64,000 bases of DNA from Polyangiaceae bacterium (lineage in GTDB: Bacteria > Myxococcota_A > Polyangia > Polyangiales > Polyangiaceae): positions 3,472,001 to 3,536,000 of the forward strand of contig JABTUA010000001.1 of NCBI GenBank assembly GCA_015075635.1. The letters run 5' to 3'. The notes below the pieces were generated by a model. It worked only from the letters and a program-made list of their open reading frames with translations. It ran no database searches and was not told where the DNA came from. Each line of letters starts with the position of its first letter. Within the stretch, counting starts at the first letter, position 1. Made by a program: the position numbers and the translations under genes. Positions 18,679 to 28,419 of this stretch are shown here, in pieces.

Positions 18679-18698
18679 GGGGCTAGCTTCCGCGCGCC

Positions 18699-20015
18699 AT
18701 GCCCGCTTCCCGGAAGCCGCCGCACGCTCCCGTCGCCATCCTGGGCGCCGGGCTCACGGGTATGAGCGCGGCCCTCAGCCTGAAGCAGGCGGGCGTGGCA
18801 TTCCGCATCTTCGAGCGCCTCGGGCACCCTGGCGGGCACGCCATCACGCTCGAGGACTCGGGCTATCGCTTCGACCGCACCGGACACCTCTTGCACCTTC
18901 GCGACGCCGCGATGCGCGAGAAGGTGCTGGCTTGGATCGGCGACGACTACGAGACCGTGCAGCGCAGGAGCATGATCTGGTCGAACGGCGTGTACACGCG
19001 CTACCCGTTCCAGGCCAACACCTTCGGCCTGCCGCCGGCGGTCGCCTACGAGTGCGTGATGGGGTTCATCCAGGCGCACTTCGCCGAAGGCAAGAGCGAG
19101 CCGAAGAACTTCGAGGAGTTCTGCCTCACCCACTTCGGCGAGGGCATCAGCCGTCACTTCATGATCCCGTACAACTCTCGGCTCTGGGGCGTGCACCCGA
19201 GCGAGATCACGGCGGCGTGGTGCCAGCGCTTCGTGCCCCTGCCCAAGCTCGAAGACGTGATCGCCGGCGCCGTCGGCCGGAGCGACCGCGAGCTCGGCTA
19301 CAACCAGAGCTTCGTCTACCCGCGCCTTGGCATCGGCGAGCTGCCGCGTGCCATGGCTCGCGAGCTGCCGGAGCTCGAGCTCTCGCGCGCGCCGGAGCGA
19401 ATCGACGCCCACGCCCACCGGCTGTGCTTCGCCGACGGCGAGACGGTCGACTACGACGTCTTGGTGAGCACGACTCCGCTTCCGCGCCTCGTCGAGCTCT
19501 GCTCCGACGCGCCCGCCGAGGTGCGCGCGGCGGCGCAGAAGCTCCGCTGCAACCCGCTCTACTACCTGGACGTCGCGCTGGCGGTGCCCGCGGGCACGCC
19601 CTACCACTGGGTCTACGTACCGGAGGAGAAATACCCCTTCTACCGGGTCGGCTGCTACTCGCACTTTTCGAGCGCGATGGCGCCCGCCGGCAAGGCCTGC
19701 CTCTACGTCGAGCTCTCCGATCGTGGGGAGCCGGATCTGGGCGCGCTCCTGCCCCAGGTCGCGTCGGGCCTCTCGGAGATGGGCCTGATCGAGAGCGCCG
19801 CCGACATAGCCTTCGCGCGAGTGCGAAAGATCGACTATGCGTACGTGATCTTCGACCACAACTACTTCGACGCGGTCGCGCTGGTGAAGACCTTCCTCGA
19901 GCAGAAGCAGATCATCCCCGCCGGCCGCTACGGAAACTGGAACTATTCTTCGATGGAAGACGCCCTGATCTTCGGACGCGACGCCGCCGAGGCCGCGCGG
20001 GAGCTGCTCCGATGA
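18699..20015 (+). CDS. FAD-dependent oxidoreductase, amine-oxidase / UDP-galactopyranose-mutase-like
   Basis: 438 residues from ATG 18699. The N-terminal dinucleotide fold is clear: [21 protein letters not shown], then an acidic strand end (FRIFERL) and a GHPGGH turn as in the protoporphyrinogen-oxidase/UGM superfamily. The region GHLLHLRD matches the substrate-side motif of these flavoproteins. The C-terminus ends with [20 protein letters not shown], the usual FAD-closing segment. It overlaps the next glycosyltransferase by ATGA, so the two are coupled. Together they suggest modification and transfer of a sugar or lipid-linked sugar in envelope glycan synthesis; the substrate is not known. 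TAGCTT sits nine bases before the ATG, with no Shine-Dalgarno sequence. Confidence 0.8.
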   Translation: MPASRKPPHAPVAILGAGLTGMSAALSLKQAGVAFRIFERLGHPGGHAITLEDSGYRFDRTGHLLHLRDAAMREKVLAWIGDDYETVQRRSMIWSNGVYTRYPFQANTFGLPPAVAYECVMGFIQAHFAEGKSEPKNFEEFCLTHFGEGISRHFMIPYNSRLWGVHPSEITAAWCQRFVPLPKLEDVIAGAVGRSDRELGYNQSFVYPRLGIGELPRAMARELPELELSRAPERIDAHAHRLCFADGETVDYDVLVSTTPLPRLVELCSDAPAEVRAAAQKLRCNPLYYLDVALAVPAGTPYHWVYVPEEKYPFYRVGCYSHFSSAMAPAGKACLYVELSDRGEPDLGALLPQVASGLSEMGLIESAADIAFARVRKIDYAYVIFDHNYFDAVALVKTFLEQKQIIPAGRYGNWNYSSMEDALIFGRDAAEAARELLR

Positions 20016-20725
20016 GCAACGCGCCCCACATCTCGATCGTCATCCCGGTCTACAACGAAGAGGGCATCCTGCACTCCGCGGTGGTGGACCTGCGCGAACG
20101 CCTCGGACCCCTGGGCTGGAAGTACGAGGTCATTCTGGCCGAGAACGGCTCGCGCGACGGCACCGTCGAGATCGCGAAGGAGCTCGCGGAGAAATACCCC
20201 GAGGTGCGCTGGCTGTCCGCCGGCGAGCCCAACTACGGCAAGGCGCTGCGCGCTGGCATCTTGGCATCCCGCGGCGAGCTCGTGCTGTGCGACGAGATCG
20301 ACCTGTGTGACACCGATTTCCACAAGCGCGCGGTGGAGCTGCTCGAGTCCGGCCGCGCGGACATGGTCATCGGCTCCAAGCTCATCGGCGGCGCCTCGGA
20401 CGAGCGCCCGCTGCTCCGGCACGCGGCCAGCGTGTTCTACACCGGCCTCTTGCGCGTGCTCCTGGGCTTCCGGGGCACGGACACCCACGGGCTCAAGGCC
20501 TTCCGGCGCTCGACGCTCTTGCCGCTGGTCGAGGCGTGCCTGGTGGAGAAGGACGTCTTCGCCAGCGAGCTGGTCATCCGCGCTTATCGGGACGAGCTGC
20601 GCGTGCTCGAAATCCCGGTCCGGGTGATCGAGAAGCGGCCGCCCTCGATCAACCTGTTCAAGCGCGTGCCGAACGTGCTGAAGAGCGTGGTCAAGCTGAC
20701 CTGGGCCATCCGGATCAAGGGCTGA
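20012..20725 (+). CDS. Family-2 glycosyltransferase, dolichol-phosphate-mannose-synthase-like
   Basis: 237 residues from ATG 20012, overlapping the previous stop as ATGA. The GT-A fold starts at residue 6 ([14 protein letters not shown]), then [12 protein letters not shown]. The D-x-D-type metal site appears as CDEIDLCD, where the usual DxD is changed to [18 protein letters not shown] segment and a C-terminal amphipathic region ([20 protein letters not shown]) follow, as in polyprenyl-phosphate sugar transferases. It lacks a C-terminal membrane domain, so it should be soluble or peripheral. Likely role: transfer of a sugar to a lipid carrier, together with the preceding flavoprotein. The exact sugar is unknown. 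Confidence 0.85.
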   Translation: MSNAPHISIVIPVYNEEGILHSAVVDLRERLGPLGWKYEVILAENGSRDGTVEIAKELAEKYPEVRWLSAGEPNYGKALRAGILASRGELVLCDEIDLCDTDFHKRAVELLESGRADMVIGSKLIGGASDERPLLRHAASVFYTGLLRVLLGFRGTDTHGLKAFRRSTLLPLVEACLVEKDVFASELVIRAYRDELRVLEIPVRVIEKRPPSINLFKRVPNVLKSVVKLTWAIRIKG

Positions 20726-20750
20726 CGCCGCGCCGCGGCGGCACTATACC
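20722..20750 (+). promoter_or_regulatory. Predicted promoter of the SRPBCC-cyclase gene
   Basis: CTGACG (20722-20727, four of six to TTGACA) and TATACC (20745-20750, five of six to TATAAT) are 17 bases apart. The -10 ends 11 bases before ATG 20762, and no ribosome site is seen, so the transcript would be leaderless or nearly so. Confidence 0.4.
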
Positions 20751-20761
20751 TCTCGCCGCGG

Positions 20762-22576
20762 ATGGCGAAGGAGGTGGTGGTCGAGCGTGTCGTGCCGTGC
20801 AAGGCCGACGCGAGCGCTTTGTGGCCGCTGATCACGGACACCGAGCGCTTGAACCGCGCCATCGGGCTCGGCCGCATCACCCTCGCTCCCAACGACGACG
20901 CCAGCGCGGCACGCCACCTGGTCAGCACCATCTCCGGTGGCTTCCCGCTCGAGTACGAAGAGCGTCCGTACGAGTGGGTCGAGCCGAAGCGCTTCAGCGT
21001 GCGCCGAGACGTGCGCCGCGGACTGGTCACACGGCTCGTCAACACCTTCGAGCTGGCCCCGGCTGAAGGCGGCGGGACCCTGGTCACGGTGCGCGTCGCA
21101 GCGTCGCCCAAGTACGGCTTGATCTCGCCGGTGCTCAAGCTGCAAGTGTCGCGCTTCCTCGCGCGCATCGCCACGCAGATCGAGCAGGTGGACCACGAGC
21201 TCGGCAAGAAGGACGGTCGGGGTTTCGCGCTCGGCCGAGGCGCGGTCGCCGTCGACGTGCTCGAGCGGCTGGCGGAGCCGTATCTGTCGGGCCTGTCGGA
21301 GGCAGAGCGCCCGGCTGGCGAGAAGGTGGTGGCGTTCGTGCGGGACGCCTCCGACCTCGACGTGGATCGCATTCGCCCCTTCGAGCTGGCCGATGGTTGG
21401 GGGCTCGAGCGCGGCGCAGTGCTCGGCGCGTGCATGCACGCCGTGAGCGCCGGACTGCTCGAGCTCACCTGGGATCTGGTCTGCCCCAGCTGCCGGACCG
21501 CGTCCGAGCGCATCCGCAGCATGACCGAGCTGGGCGCCCACGCGCACTGTCAGCTCTGCGACATCTCCTTCGATCTCGACCTGGATCAGGCCGTCGAAGC
21601 CACGTTCCGCCCCACCGAGGGCATTCGCAGCGTGGACGAGGGGCCCTACTGCATCGGCGGCCCAGCGCGCACGCCCCACGTGCTGGTGCAGGCGATCCTG
21701 CCGGCCGCCGGCAGCGTCGAGGTCGCCGCGCCGAGCAAGCCCGGGCGCTATCGCCTGTTCGTGCGCGGCGGGCCGGCGTCGATCTTGCGTGTGGGCCCGG
21801 AGGGCGCGTCGAGCCTCGAGGCCCGCGCCAGGGGCGAGAGCCTGGAGCCCGCGCAGGCCAGCGTCTCGAGCGGTGCGCGCATCGTCGTCAGTCAGAGCGA
21901 CGACCGCGAGCGTCACCTGAAGATCGAGCGCGTGGATTTCAAGCAGACCGCCGCCACCGCGCACCACGTCAGCATGATGCCGGAGTTCCGGCGGCAGTTC
22001 GCCCGCGAGGTGCTGCGTCCGGGGCTCACGCTGCGCATCTCGCGGGTCGCGCTCCTGTTCACCGATCTGACGGGCTCGACCGCGCTCTACACCGAGGTCG
22101 GCGACGCGCGTGCGTTCAACGTGGTGCAGTCGCACTTCGAGCTGCTCAACCGGCTGCTCGCCGCCCGCGGCGGCGCCCTGGTCAAGACCATCGGGGACGC
22201 CGTGATGGCGGCCTTCGTGCGCGAGGAAGACGCGGTGCGCGCCGCCGCAGCCATGCACCAGGAGTTCGGCGCCTTCCGTAAGCGCGAGCCGGACGCGCAC
22301 GGCGTGAGCCTGAAGATCGGCGTCTTCGCCGGCTCCTGCTACGTGGTCACCGCCAACGGCGTGCTGGACTACTTCGGCCAGACGGTGAACGTCGCGGCCC
22401 GGCTGCAGGGCGCGGCCCACGGCGGCGAGCTGGTCTTGCCCGACGCCCTGGCGGAGACCGCCTTTTCCCTGGGCTGGCTCGACGCGAAGCTGCCGCGCGA
22501 GCGCTTCAACGCGGAGCTCAAGGGCCTGAGCGAGCCGCTCACCGCCGCGCGCGTCCGCATCGACGACGGCAAGTGA
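20762..22576 (+). CDS. SRPBCC domain fused to a class III adenylate cyclase
   Basis: 604 residues from ATG 20762. About residues 1-145 look like a SRPBCC/START-type ligand fold (VERVVPCKADASALWPLITD opening, then strands and a long C-terminal helix). The middle region (about 175-400, probably the DUF5939 type often found before such cyclases) contains two CxxC knuckles, CPSC and CQLC, which could bind zinc. The C-terminal cyclase (about 425-600) has metal aspartates in LLFTDLTGST and KTIGDAVMAAF and the transition-state Asn/Arg in VNVAARL. A Lys just before the second metal site and Asp in LDYFG fit ATP rather than GTP. It is likely cytosolic and makes cAMP in response to a hydrophobic ligand or a lipid; the ligand is inference. 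Confidence 0.85.
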   Translation: MAKEVVVERVVPCKADASALWPLITDTERLNRAIGLGRITLAPNDDASAARHLVSTISGGFPLEYEERPYEWVEPKRFSVRRDVRRGLVTRLVNTFELAPAEGGGTLVTVRVAASPKYGLISPVLKLQVSRFLARIATQIEQVDHELGKKDGRGFALGRGAVAVDVLERLAEPYLSGLSEAERPAGEKVVAFVRDASDLDVDRIRPFELADGWGLERGAVLGACMHAVSAGLLELTWDLVCPSCRTASERIRSMTELGAHAHCQLCDISFDLDLDQAVEATFRPTEGIRSVDEGPYCIGGPARTPHVLVQAILPAAGSVEVAAPSKPGRYRLFVRGGPASILRVGPEGASSLEARARGESLEPAQASVSSGARIVVSQSDDRERHLKIERVDFKQTAATAHHVSMMPEFRRQFAREVLRPGLTLRISRVALLFTDLTGSTALYTEVGDARAFNVVQSHFELLNRLLAARGGALVKTIGDAVMAAFVREEDAVRAAAAMHQEFGAFRKREPDAHGVSLKIGVFAGSCYVVTANGVLDYFGQTVNVAARLQGAAHGGELVLPDALAETAFSLGWLDAKLPRERFNAELKGLSEPLTAARVRIDDGK

Positions 22577-22583
22577 CGTCGCG

Positions 22584-23243
22584 CTACCAGCGCTCCACCC
22601 GCCATCCGCGCTGCTTGGCCAGCCGCCTGAGCCGCTGGTCCGGGTTCACCACGACGGGCTCCGCGACCTCCTCGAGCAGCGGGCGATCGGTGATGCTGTC
22701 GGAGTAGAAGCTGGCCTCCGAGAGCCGGAAGCCCAGGCTCTCCGCCAGGCGCTCGGTACGCGTGATCTTGCCGGCGCCGTAGCACATCGGTTGCCGGAGC
22801 CTTCCGGTAAAGCGCCCCTCGGTGTCCACCTCGAGCTCGGTGCAGACCACGTGATCGATGCCCAGCTCCTCGGCCAAGGGCTCTGCGGCGTAACGCGTGG
22901 CGCCGGTGACGATGGCCACCACGTCCCCGGCGTCCCGGTGGCGGCGCACCGCATCGCGACCGGCGTGGGACACGTGGGGCAACACGTAGTCCCGGAACCA
23001 GCCGCGGCAGCGCTCGACCATCCAAGCCTCTTCCTTGCCGCGGTACGACTCGAGCGCGCGCTCGGCGACCTTCTCGGCGTCGATGACCCCGAAGGTGTAC
23101 TTCAGCAGCCACCAGCCGACCCGGAGCGAGTAGGCGCGCCCGACCTCGCCCAGATCGCGCTGGTAGCGCACGTACAGGCTGGCGCTGTCGCGGCGGATCA
23201 GCGTGCGATCCATGTCGAAGAGCGCGGCGCGGCGGGGAGGCAT
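22584..23243 (-). CDS. HAD-IB family phosphatase (SerB-like)
   Basis: 219 residues from ATG 23243; a GTG six codons upstream overlaps hrpB and is less likely. HAD motifs: FDMDRTL with nucleophile Asp10 and acid/base Asp12, VTGATRYAA for motif II, GKITRTERL with the motif III Lys, and YSDSITDRPLLEEV for motif IV. The helical cap between motifs I and II (ASLYVRYQRDLGEVGRAYSLR) is the C1 cap of the IB subgroup, which includes phosphoserine phosphatase and lipid-phosphate phosphatases. The substrate is not clear from sequence. It ends seven bases from the convergent cyclase gene and starts only eight bases from hrpB. Confidence 0.85.
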   Translation of the reverse strand: MPPRRAALFDMDRTLIRRDSASLYVRYQRDLGEVGRAYSLRVGWWLLKYTFGVIDAEKVAERALESYRGKEEAWMVERCRGWFRDYVLPHVSHAGRDAVRRHRDAGDVVAIVTGATRYAAEPLAEELGIDHVVCTELEVDTEGRFTGRLRQPMCYGAGKITRTERLAESLGFRLSEASFYSDSITDRPLLEEVAEPVVVNPDQRLRRLAKQRGWRVERW

Positions 23244-23251
23244 GGTCCGGA

Positions 23252-25840
23252 GTGCGGACACACGCTATCACCGGTCGCTTGCTGCCGCTCCCCATCGACC
23301 CCCTCTTGGCCGAGCTCGCCGCCCGCGCGCGCGAGAGCCGCCGCCTAGTGCTCTCTGCGGAGCCCGGCGCCGGCAAGACCACCCGCGTGCCCATGGCCTT
23401 GCTCGAAGCGGGGCTCGCCGGCAAAGGTGAGATCCTGGTCAGCGAGCCGCGCCGCCTCGCCGCGCGGCTGGTCGCCCGCCACGTCGCGGCGGAGCGTGGC
23501 GAGCGCGTGGGTGGGCGCGTCGGCTACAGCGTCCGCTTCGAGGACGTGTCTGGGCCGGAGACGCGCGTGCGCTACGTCACCGAGGGCGTGCTCTTGCGCC
23601 GGCTGCTCTCCGATCCCGAGCTCTCCGGCGTGGGCGCGGTGGTGCTCGACGAGTTCCACGAGCGCAGCCTCTCGACGGATCTGGCGCTCGCGCTCCTCGC
23701 CACGCTGCAGTCCACGAAGCGCCCCGACCTGTGCCTGGTGGTGATGAGCGCGACCCTCGAGTCCGGGCCCCTCGCCCGGTTCCTCTCGGACTGTCCGGTG
23801 ATCGAGAGCCCGGGGCGGGCCTTCCCGCTCCGCATCGATCACCTCGAGCGCCCCGACGACCGGCCGCTCGAGAAACAGGTGGTGAGCGCGGTCCGCAAGC
23901 TCCTGCGGGACGAGCCCGACGGCGACGTCCTGGTGTTCCTGCCCGGCGCCGCCGAGATCCGCCGAGCGCAGGAGGCGCTCGGCGAGCTGGGAAAGAGCCA
24001 AGACCTGCTGGTGCTGCCGCTCCACGGCGACCAGAGCGTCGAGGAGCAGAGCCGCGCCGTCGAGCCCGCAGGGCGGCGCAAGGTGGTGCTCTCGACGAAC
24101 GTGGCGGAGACCAGCGTCACCATCGACGGCGTCACCGGTGTCGTGGACTCGGGCCTGGCGCGCGTGGCGCGCCACTCGCCCTGGAGCGGGCTGCCGCGGC
24201 TGGAGATCGCCAAGGTGAGCCGCGCTTCGGCGACCCAGCGCGCGGGGCGAGCGGGGCGGACCCGACCGGGTCGCGTTCTACGCCTCTACACCCGAGGCGA
24301 CTTCGAGAGCCGACCCGAGCACGACGCGCCGGAGATCCGCCGCAGCGATCTGAGCGAAGCACTGCTCACGCTGCACGGCGCGGGCCTGCCGGGCTTCGAC
24401 GCGCTGGCCTGGCTCGAGCCTCCGCCGGCCGCGGCGCGCTCCGCCGCTGAGAAGCTGCTCTCGGGCTTGGGTGCCCTCGACGGCAGCGGCATCAGCGCGG
24501 TCGGCCGGCGCATGCTGACCTTCCCGCTGCACCCGCGGCTGTCGCGGGTGCTGGTGGAGGCGGAGGACCGAGCCGTGGCCGCGCGGGGCGCGCTGGCAGC
24601 CGCGCTCCTGTCCGAGCGCGACATCCGCCGCGCGTCGCGCACGGCGTTCGGGCGCAAGGCCGCGCTCGACGGCGCTCGCGGCGACTCGGACGTGATCGAG
24701 CTCATGGACCGCTTCGACGAGGCGCGGGACGCCCGCTTCGACGGCCAGGCGCTCGGGCGCATGAGCCTCGACGTGCGCTCCGTTCGCGCCGTGGAGCGCG
24801 CGCGCTCGCAGCTCGCGCGGTCCGCGAAGAACCGCGGCACCGAGCCCGAGAGCCTGGACGAGGAGGAGCGACGCGTTCGACGCGCGCTGCTCGCCGGGTT
24901 CTCGGACCGCGTCGCGCGCCGCGCTCGCCCGGGCTCCGCCGAGCTGGTGCTGGCGCAGGGTGGCGGCGCCAAGCTCTCGGAAGACAGCGTGGTCCACGAC
25001 GCTCAGTTGATGATCGCCCTCGACGTCGAGGAGCGGGCGAAAAAGGGCGGCAACGTCGTGCGCCTGGCCAGCGCCGTGGAGCCCGACTGGCTGCTCGAGC
25101 TCGGAGCGGATGCCGTCAGCCAGAGCGACGAGCTCGGCTGGAACGCCGAGAGCCAGCGCGTCGAGCGCGTCGAGCGCTTGAGCTACGGCAACCTGGTCCT
25201 CGACGAGTCCCGGACGAAGGCGCGTCCGTCCCCCGAGGCGTCGCGTATCTTGGCAAGAGCCGCCCTCGCCTCGCCGCGCTTCTCGCTGACGGACGGGGGC
25301 CTGGGCACCTTGCTCCGTCGCATCGAGCTGGGCCGCGAGCAGCTGCCGGAGGCTGGCTTCCCGGAGCTCGGCCCGGAGACGGCCGCCGCCGCGCTCGAGC
25401 AGGCGTGCGAGGGGCTGACCAGCTTCGACGAGCTCGGCGCCGAGCCCCTCGCCCAGAGCATCGCGCGCTCGCTCTCGCCCGAGCAGCAGCGCTTGCTCGC
25501 GAGCGAGCTGCCGGAGCGCGTCCGGCTCGCGGGTGGCCGCGGCCTCGAGGTCCACTACGAGCCCGGCCGCCCGCCCTGGGTCGAGTCGAGGCTGCAGGAC
25601 TTCTTCGGCTCCGCCGTGGGCCCCAGCGTGTGCCGCGGGCGGCTGCCGCTCACGCTACACCTGCTCGCGCCGAACCAGCGGGCGGTGCAGGTGACGACGG
25701 ATCTCGCGGGCTTCTGGCAGCGCCACTACCCGGGGATCCGCAAGGAGCTGATGCGGCGCTACCCCCGGCACGCCTGGCCGGAAGACGGCCGGACCGCCGC
25801 GCCGCCGGAGCCGAAGCCGGGACGACGCCCCTTCAGGTGA
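23252..25840 (+). CDS. hrpB: ATP-dependent helicase HrpB
   Basis: 862 residues from GTG 23252. A TTG at 23279 (LLPLPIDPLLAEL) would match the usual HrpB start better, so the first nine residues are uncertain. DExH helicase motifs: AEPGAGKTTRVP, DEFHERS, MSATLE, STNVAETSVTIDGV, QRAGRAGR. The C-terminal HrpB domain ends in FFGSAVGPSVCRGRLPLTLH and a basic tail. The length is normal. Relatives of DEAH RNA helicases; the bacterial HrpB role is poorly known, probably RNA processing or ribosome-related. It is divergent from the HAD gene with almost no gap. Its 3' end overlaps mutS tail to tail by eight bases. Confidence 0.92.
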   Translation: MRTHAITGRLLPLPIDPLLAELAARARESRRLVLSAEPGAGKTTRVPMALLEAGLAGKGEILVSEPRRLAARLVARHVAAERGERVGGRVGYSVRFEDVSGPETRVRYVTEGVLLRRLLSDPELSGVGAVVLDEFHERSLSTDLALALLATLQSTKRPDLCLVVMSATLESGPLARFLSDCPVIESPGRAFPLRIDHLERPDDRPLEKQVVSAVRKLLRDEPDGDVLVFLPGAAEIRRAQEALGELGKSQDLLVLPLHGDQSVEEQSRAVEPAGRRKVVLSTNVAETSVTIDGVTGVVDSGLARVARHSPWSGLPRLEIAKVSRASATQRAGRAGRTRPGRVLRLYTRGDFESRPEHDAPEIRRSDLSEALLTLHGAGLPGFDALAWLEPPPAAARSAAEKLLSGLGALDGSGISAVGRRMLTFPLHPRLSRVLVEAEDRAVAARGALAAALLSERDIRRASRTAFGRKAALDGARGDSDVIELMDRFDEARDARFDGQALGRMSLDVRSVRAVERARSQLARSAKNRGTEPESLDEEERRVRRALLAGFSDRVARRARPGSAELVLAQGGGAKLSEDSVVHDAQLMIALDVEERAKKGGNVVRLASAVEPDWLLELGADAVSQSDELGWNAESQRVERVERLSYGNLVLDESRTKARPSPEASRILARAALASPRFSLTDGGLGTLLRRIELGREQLPEAGFPELGPETAAAALEQACEGLTSFDELGAEPLAQSIARSLSPEQQRLLASELPERVRLAGGRGLEVHYEPGRPPWVESRLQDFFGSAVGPSVCRGRLPLTLHLLAPNQRAVQVTTDLAGFWQRHYPGIRKELMRRYPRHAWPEDGRTAAPPEPKPGRRPFR

Positions 25841-28418
25841 GTCTGTTCTTCAGCCGGGCGAGCAGCGAGAGCGCGTCGAGCGGCGTCATGCGATCGACGT
25901 CGAGCGCCCTGAGCGTGTCGAGCACCTCGCGGCTCTCGGGCTCGTCGCGCTCCGGCTTCTGGAACAGTGAGAGCTGCGGCTCGGTGCGACCAGGGCGGCG
26001 CACGCTGGCGCCCTCCCCCTCCAGGCCCACCAGGATGGCCCGCGCCCGCGCCAGCACCGACTCCGGTAGGCCGGCCAGCCGCGCCACCGCGATGCCGTAC
26101 GAGCGGCTCGCGGCGCCGGGCACGAGCCGGTGCAGGAAGACCACGTCGTCCCCCGCTTCGCGCGCGCTGACACACCAGTTCGCGACGTGGGCGCTGGCGT
26201 TCGCGAGCTCGGTGAGCTCGTGGTAGTGCGTGGCGAAGAGCGCCCGGCACTGCACCGCCTCGTCGATGTGCTCGGCCACGGCCCAGGCGATGGCCAAGCC
26301 GTCGTAAGTGCTGGTGCCGCGCCCAATCTCGTCCAGGATGACCAGCGAGCGCCGGGTGGCGCTCTTCAAGATCTCCGCCGTCTCGCGCATCTCGACCATG
26401 AACGTGCTCTCGCCCCGCGCCACGTCGTCGCTGGCGCCGACGCGAGAGAGCACGCGGTCCACCACGCCGATGCGCGCCTGCCGCGCCGGCACGAAGCTGC
26501 CGAGCTGGGCCAGCACCACCGAGAGCGCGGTCTGGCGCAGGAGCGTGCTCTTGCCCGCCATGTTCGGCCCCGTGATCAGCCAGAGCCGCTCGCCTTCCAG
26601 CGCCAGCCGGACGTCGTTCGGCACGAAGCGCCCCTTGGCCGCCAGGCGCTCCACCACCGGATGGCGGCTCTCCTCGAGCTCCAGCAGATCCGAGTCGTCC
26701 ACGCTCGGGCGAGCGTAGTCGTGGCGATGAGCCACCTCCGCCAGAGCGCTGCCGACGTCCCAGCGCGCGACTCGTCCGGCGAGCGAGACGATGCGGTCGC
26801 CGCGCTCCGCCACCAGCCGCGTGAGCTGCTTGAGCAGGCCGAGCTCCCGCTCGCGGTGGCGCTCTTCGGCGCTGACGATCTTGTCCGCCAGCTCGTCCAG
26901 CTCGGGGTTGGTGAAGCGCTCGCCGCTCGCGACCGTCTGCTTGCGGCGCCACTCCTTGGGTGCGCGCCCCGCCTGCGCCCGGGTCACCTCGATGTACCAG
27001 CCGAAAACCCGCGTGTAGCGCAGCTTCAAGCTCGCGATGCCGGTGCTCTCGCGCAGCTTCGCCTCCAGCTCGACCATGCGCTCGGCGCCGTGCTTCTGGA
27101 GCGCGTCGAGCTCGTCGAGCTCGGCGTCGTAGCCCGGCTGGAAGACGGCGCCCTCCTTGGCCAGCGCGGGCGGGCGCTCGACCAGGGCCCGCGCGAGCTC
27201 GTCCGAGAGCTCCGCACAGACGTCCACGTCCCCCGCGACGCCCAGCGTCTCCCGCCCCGCCGCGTCCGGCACCGAGTCGAGCACGGCGTGTGCCCGGGCG
27301 GCGGCGAGCAGCCCGTCGCGCAGCGAGCCGAGCTCCCGCGGGGTCACCTCGCCCAGGCTCGCCCGCGCCACGATGCGCTCGAGGTCGGTCACGTCGCCGA
27401 GCGCCGTTCGGAGCTCGGCACGCAGGCGCGAATGCACGACGAACAGCTCGACCTGATCGTGACGGCGCCGAATTCGCTCGATGTCCACCAGGGGCGCCAG
27501 CAAGCGCCGTCGCAAGAGCCGCGCGCCCATCGGCGTCTCGGTGGCGTCGATGACCCCGAGCAGCGTCGCTTGCCTGAGCCCCGACCACGACTCGCACAGC
27601 TCCAGGTGACGCTGCGCGACGGGGTCGATCACCAGGTGTTCGCGCGGATCCCAGCGCGCGATGCGCCGGAGCGGGAGCTCCGCCAGCGGCGTGCAGGCCC
27701 GCGCGAAGCGCAGCGCACGCGCCGCCGCCCGCTGGCCGAGCGCGCCGAGAGTCTGGGCGTCGGCCGCGAGCGCGCCGAGCTCTCGAGCGGCATCGTCCGG
27801 GGCCAGCTCGGGGTCGGAGCGCAAGGCGGCCCGGGGCAACGCGGCGCCGAGCGCCGGCAGCGCCGCCGCATCGGAGATCCCCGGCGCGGTCCCGACCAAG
27901 ATCTCCCGCGGCGCGGCCACCGAGAGCTCGGCCAGCAAGCGCCCCAGATCGCCGAGCTCGGCCGCCGCGAGCTCCCCCGTCGAGAGGTCGAACAGCGCGA
28001 TGCCGACCCGCTCGCCCCCGAGCTCGATGGCGCCGAGCCAGTTGTTGCTCCGCGCGTCGAGCTGGTCGCGGTCGGTGACCAGCCCCGGCGTGATCACCCG
28101 CACCACCTCCCGCGGCACGATCCCTTTGACCTTCGACGGGTCGGCCATCTGCTCGCAGATCGCCACCTTGTGCCCGAGCTCCAGCAAGCGGGCGATGTAC
28201 TGGTGCGCGGCGTGGTGCGGGACGCCTGCCATCGGCACCTCGTCCGGCTTGCCACGATTGCGGCTGGTGAGCGTCAGGTCCAGGGCGCGCGCGCACAGCA
28301 CCGCGTCGTCGCCGAACATCTCGTAGAAGTCGCCGAGCCGGAAGAAGATCACCGCGTCGGGGTGCGCCCGCTTCGCCGCGGCGTGTTGCTGCATCACGGG
28401 CGTGTTCGGCCCGGCCAT
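25833..28418 (-). CDS. mutS: DNA mismatch repair protein MutS
   Basis: 861 residues from ATG 28418. The N-terminal mismatch-binding domain has FYEMFGDD with Phe31 and Glu33, the residues that stack into the mispair. Connector, core and clamp domains follow. The ATPase shows Walker A TGPNMAGKSTLLRQ, Walker B ILDEIGRGTSTYDG and the FATHYHEL segment. The length is typical for MutS1, so this is the repair protein and not MutS2. It starts one base after the stop of the upstream surface-protein gene on the same strand, so it may be read through from that operon. No mutL is in the window. Its 3' end overlaps hrpB. Confidence 0.96.
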   Translation of the reverse strand: MAGPNTPVMQQHAAAKRAHPDAVIFFRLGDFYEMFGDDAVLCARALDLTLTSRNRGKPDEVPMAGVPHHAAHQYIARLLELGHKVAICEQMADPSKVKGIVPREVVRVITPGLVTDRDQLDARSNNWLGAIELGGERVGIALFDLSTGELAAAELGDLGRLLAELSVAAPREILVGTAPGISDAAALPALGAALPRAALRSDPELAPDDAARELGALAADAQTLGALGQRAAARALRFARACTPLAELPLRRIARWDPREHLVIDPVAQRHLELCESWSGLRQATLLGVIDATETPMGARLLRRRLLAPLVDIERIRRRHDQVELFVVHSRLRAELRTALGDVTDLERIVARASLGEVTPRELGSLRDGLLAAARAHAVLDSVPDAAGRETLGVAGDVDVCAELSDELARALVERPPALAKEGAVFQPGYDAELDELDALQKHGAERMVELEAKLRESTGIASLKLRYTRVFGWYIEVTRAQAGRAPKEWRRKQTVASGERFTNPELDELADKIVSAEERHRERELGLLKQLTRLVAERGDRIVSLAGRVARWDVGSALAEVAHRHDYARPSVDDSDLLELEESRHPVVERLAAKGRFVPNDVRLALEGERLWLITGPNMAGKSTLLRQTALSVVLAQLGSFVPARQARIGVVDRVLSRVGASDDVARGESTFMVEMRETAEILKSATRRSLVILDEIGRGTSTYDGLAIAWAVAEHIDEAVQCRALFATHYHELTELANASAHVANWCVSAREAGDDVVFLHRLVPGAASRSYGIAVARLAGLPESVLARARAILVGLEGEGASVRRPGRTEPQLSLFQKPERDEPESREVLDTLRALDVDRMTPLDALSLLARLKNRLT

Positions 28419-28419
28419 C

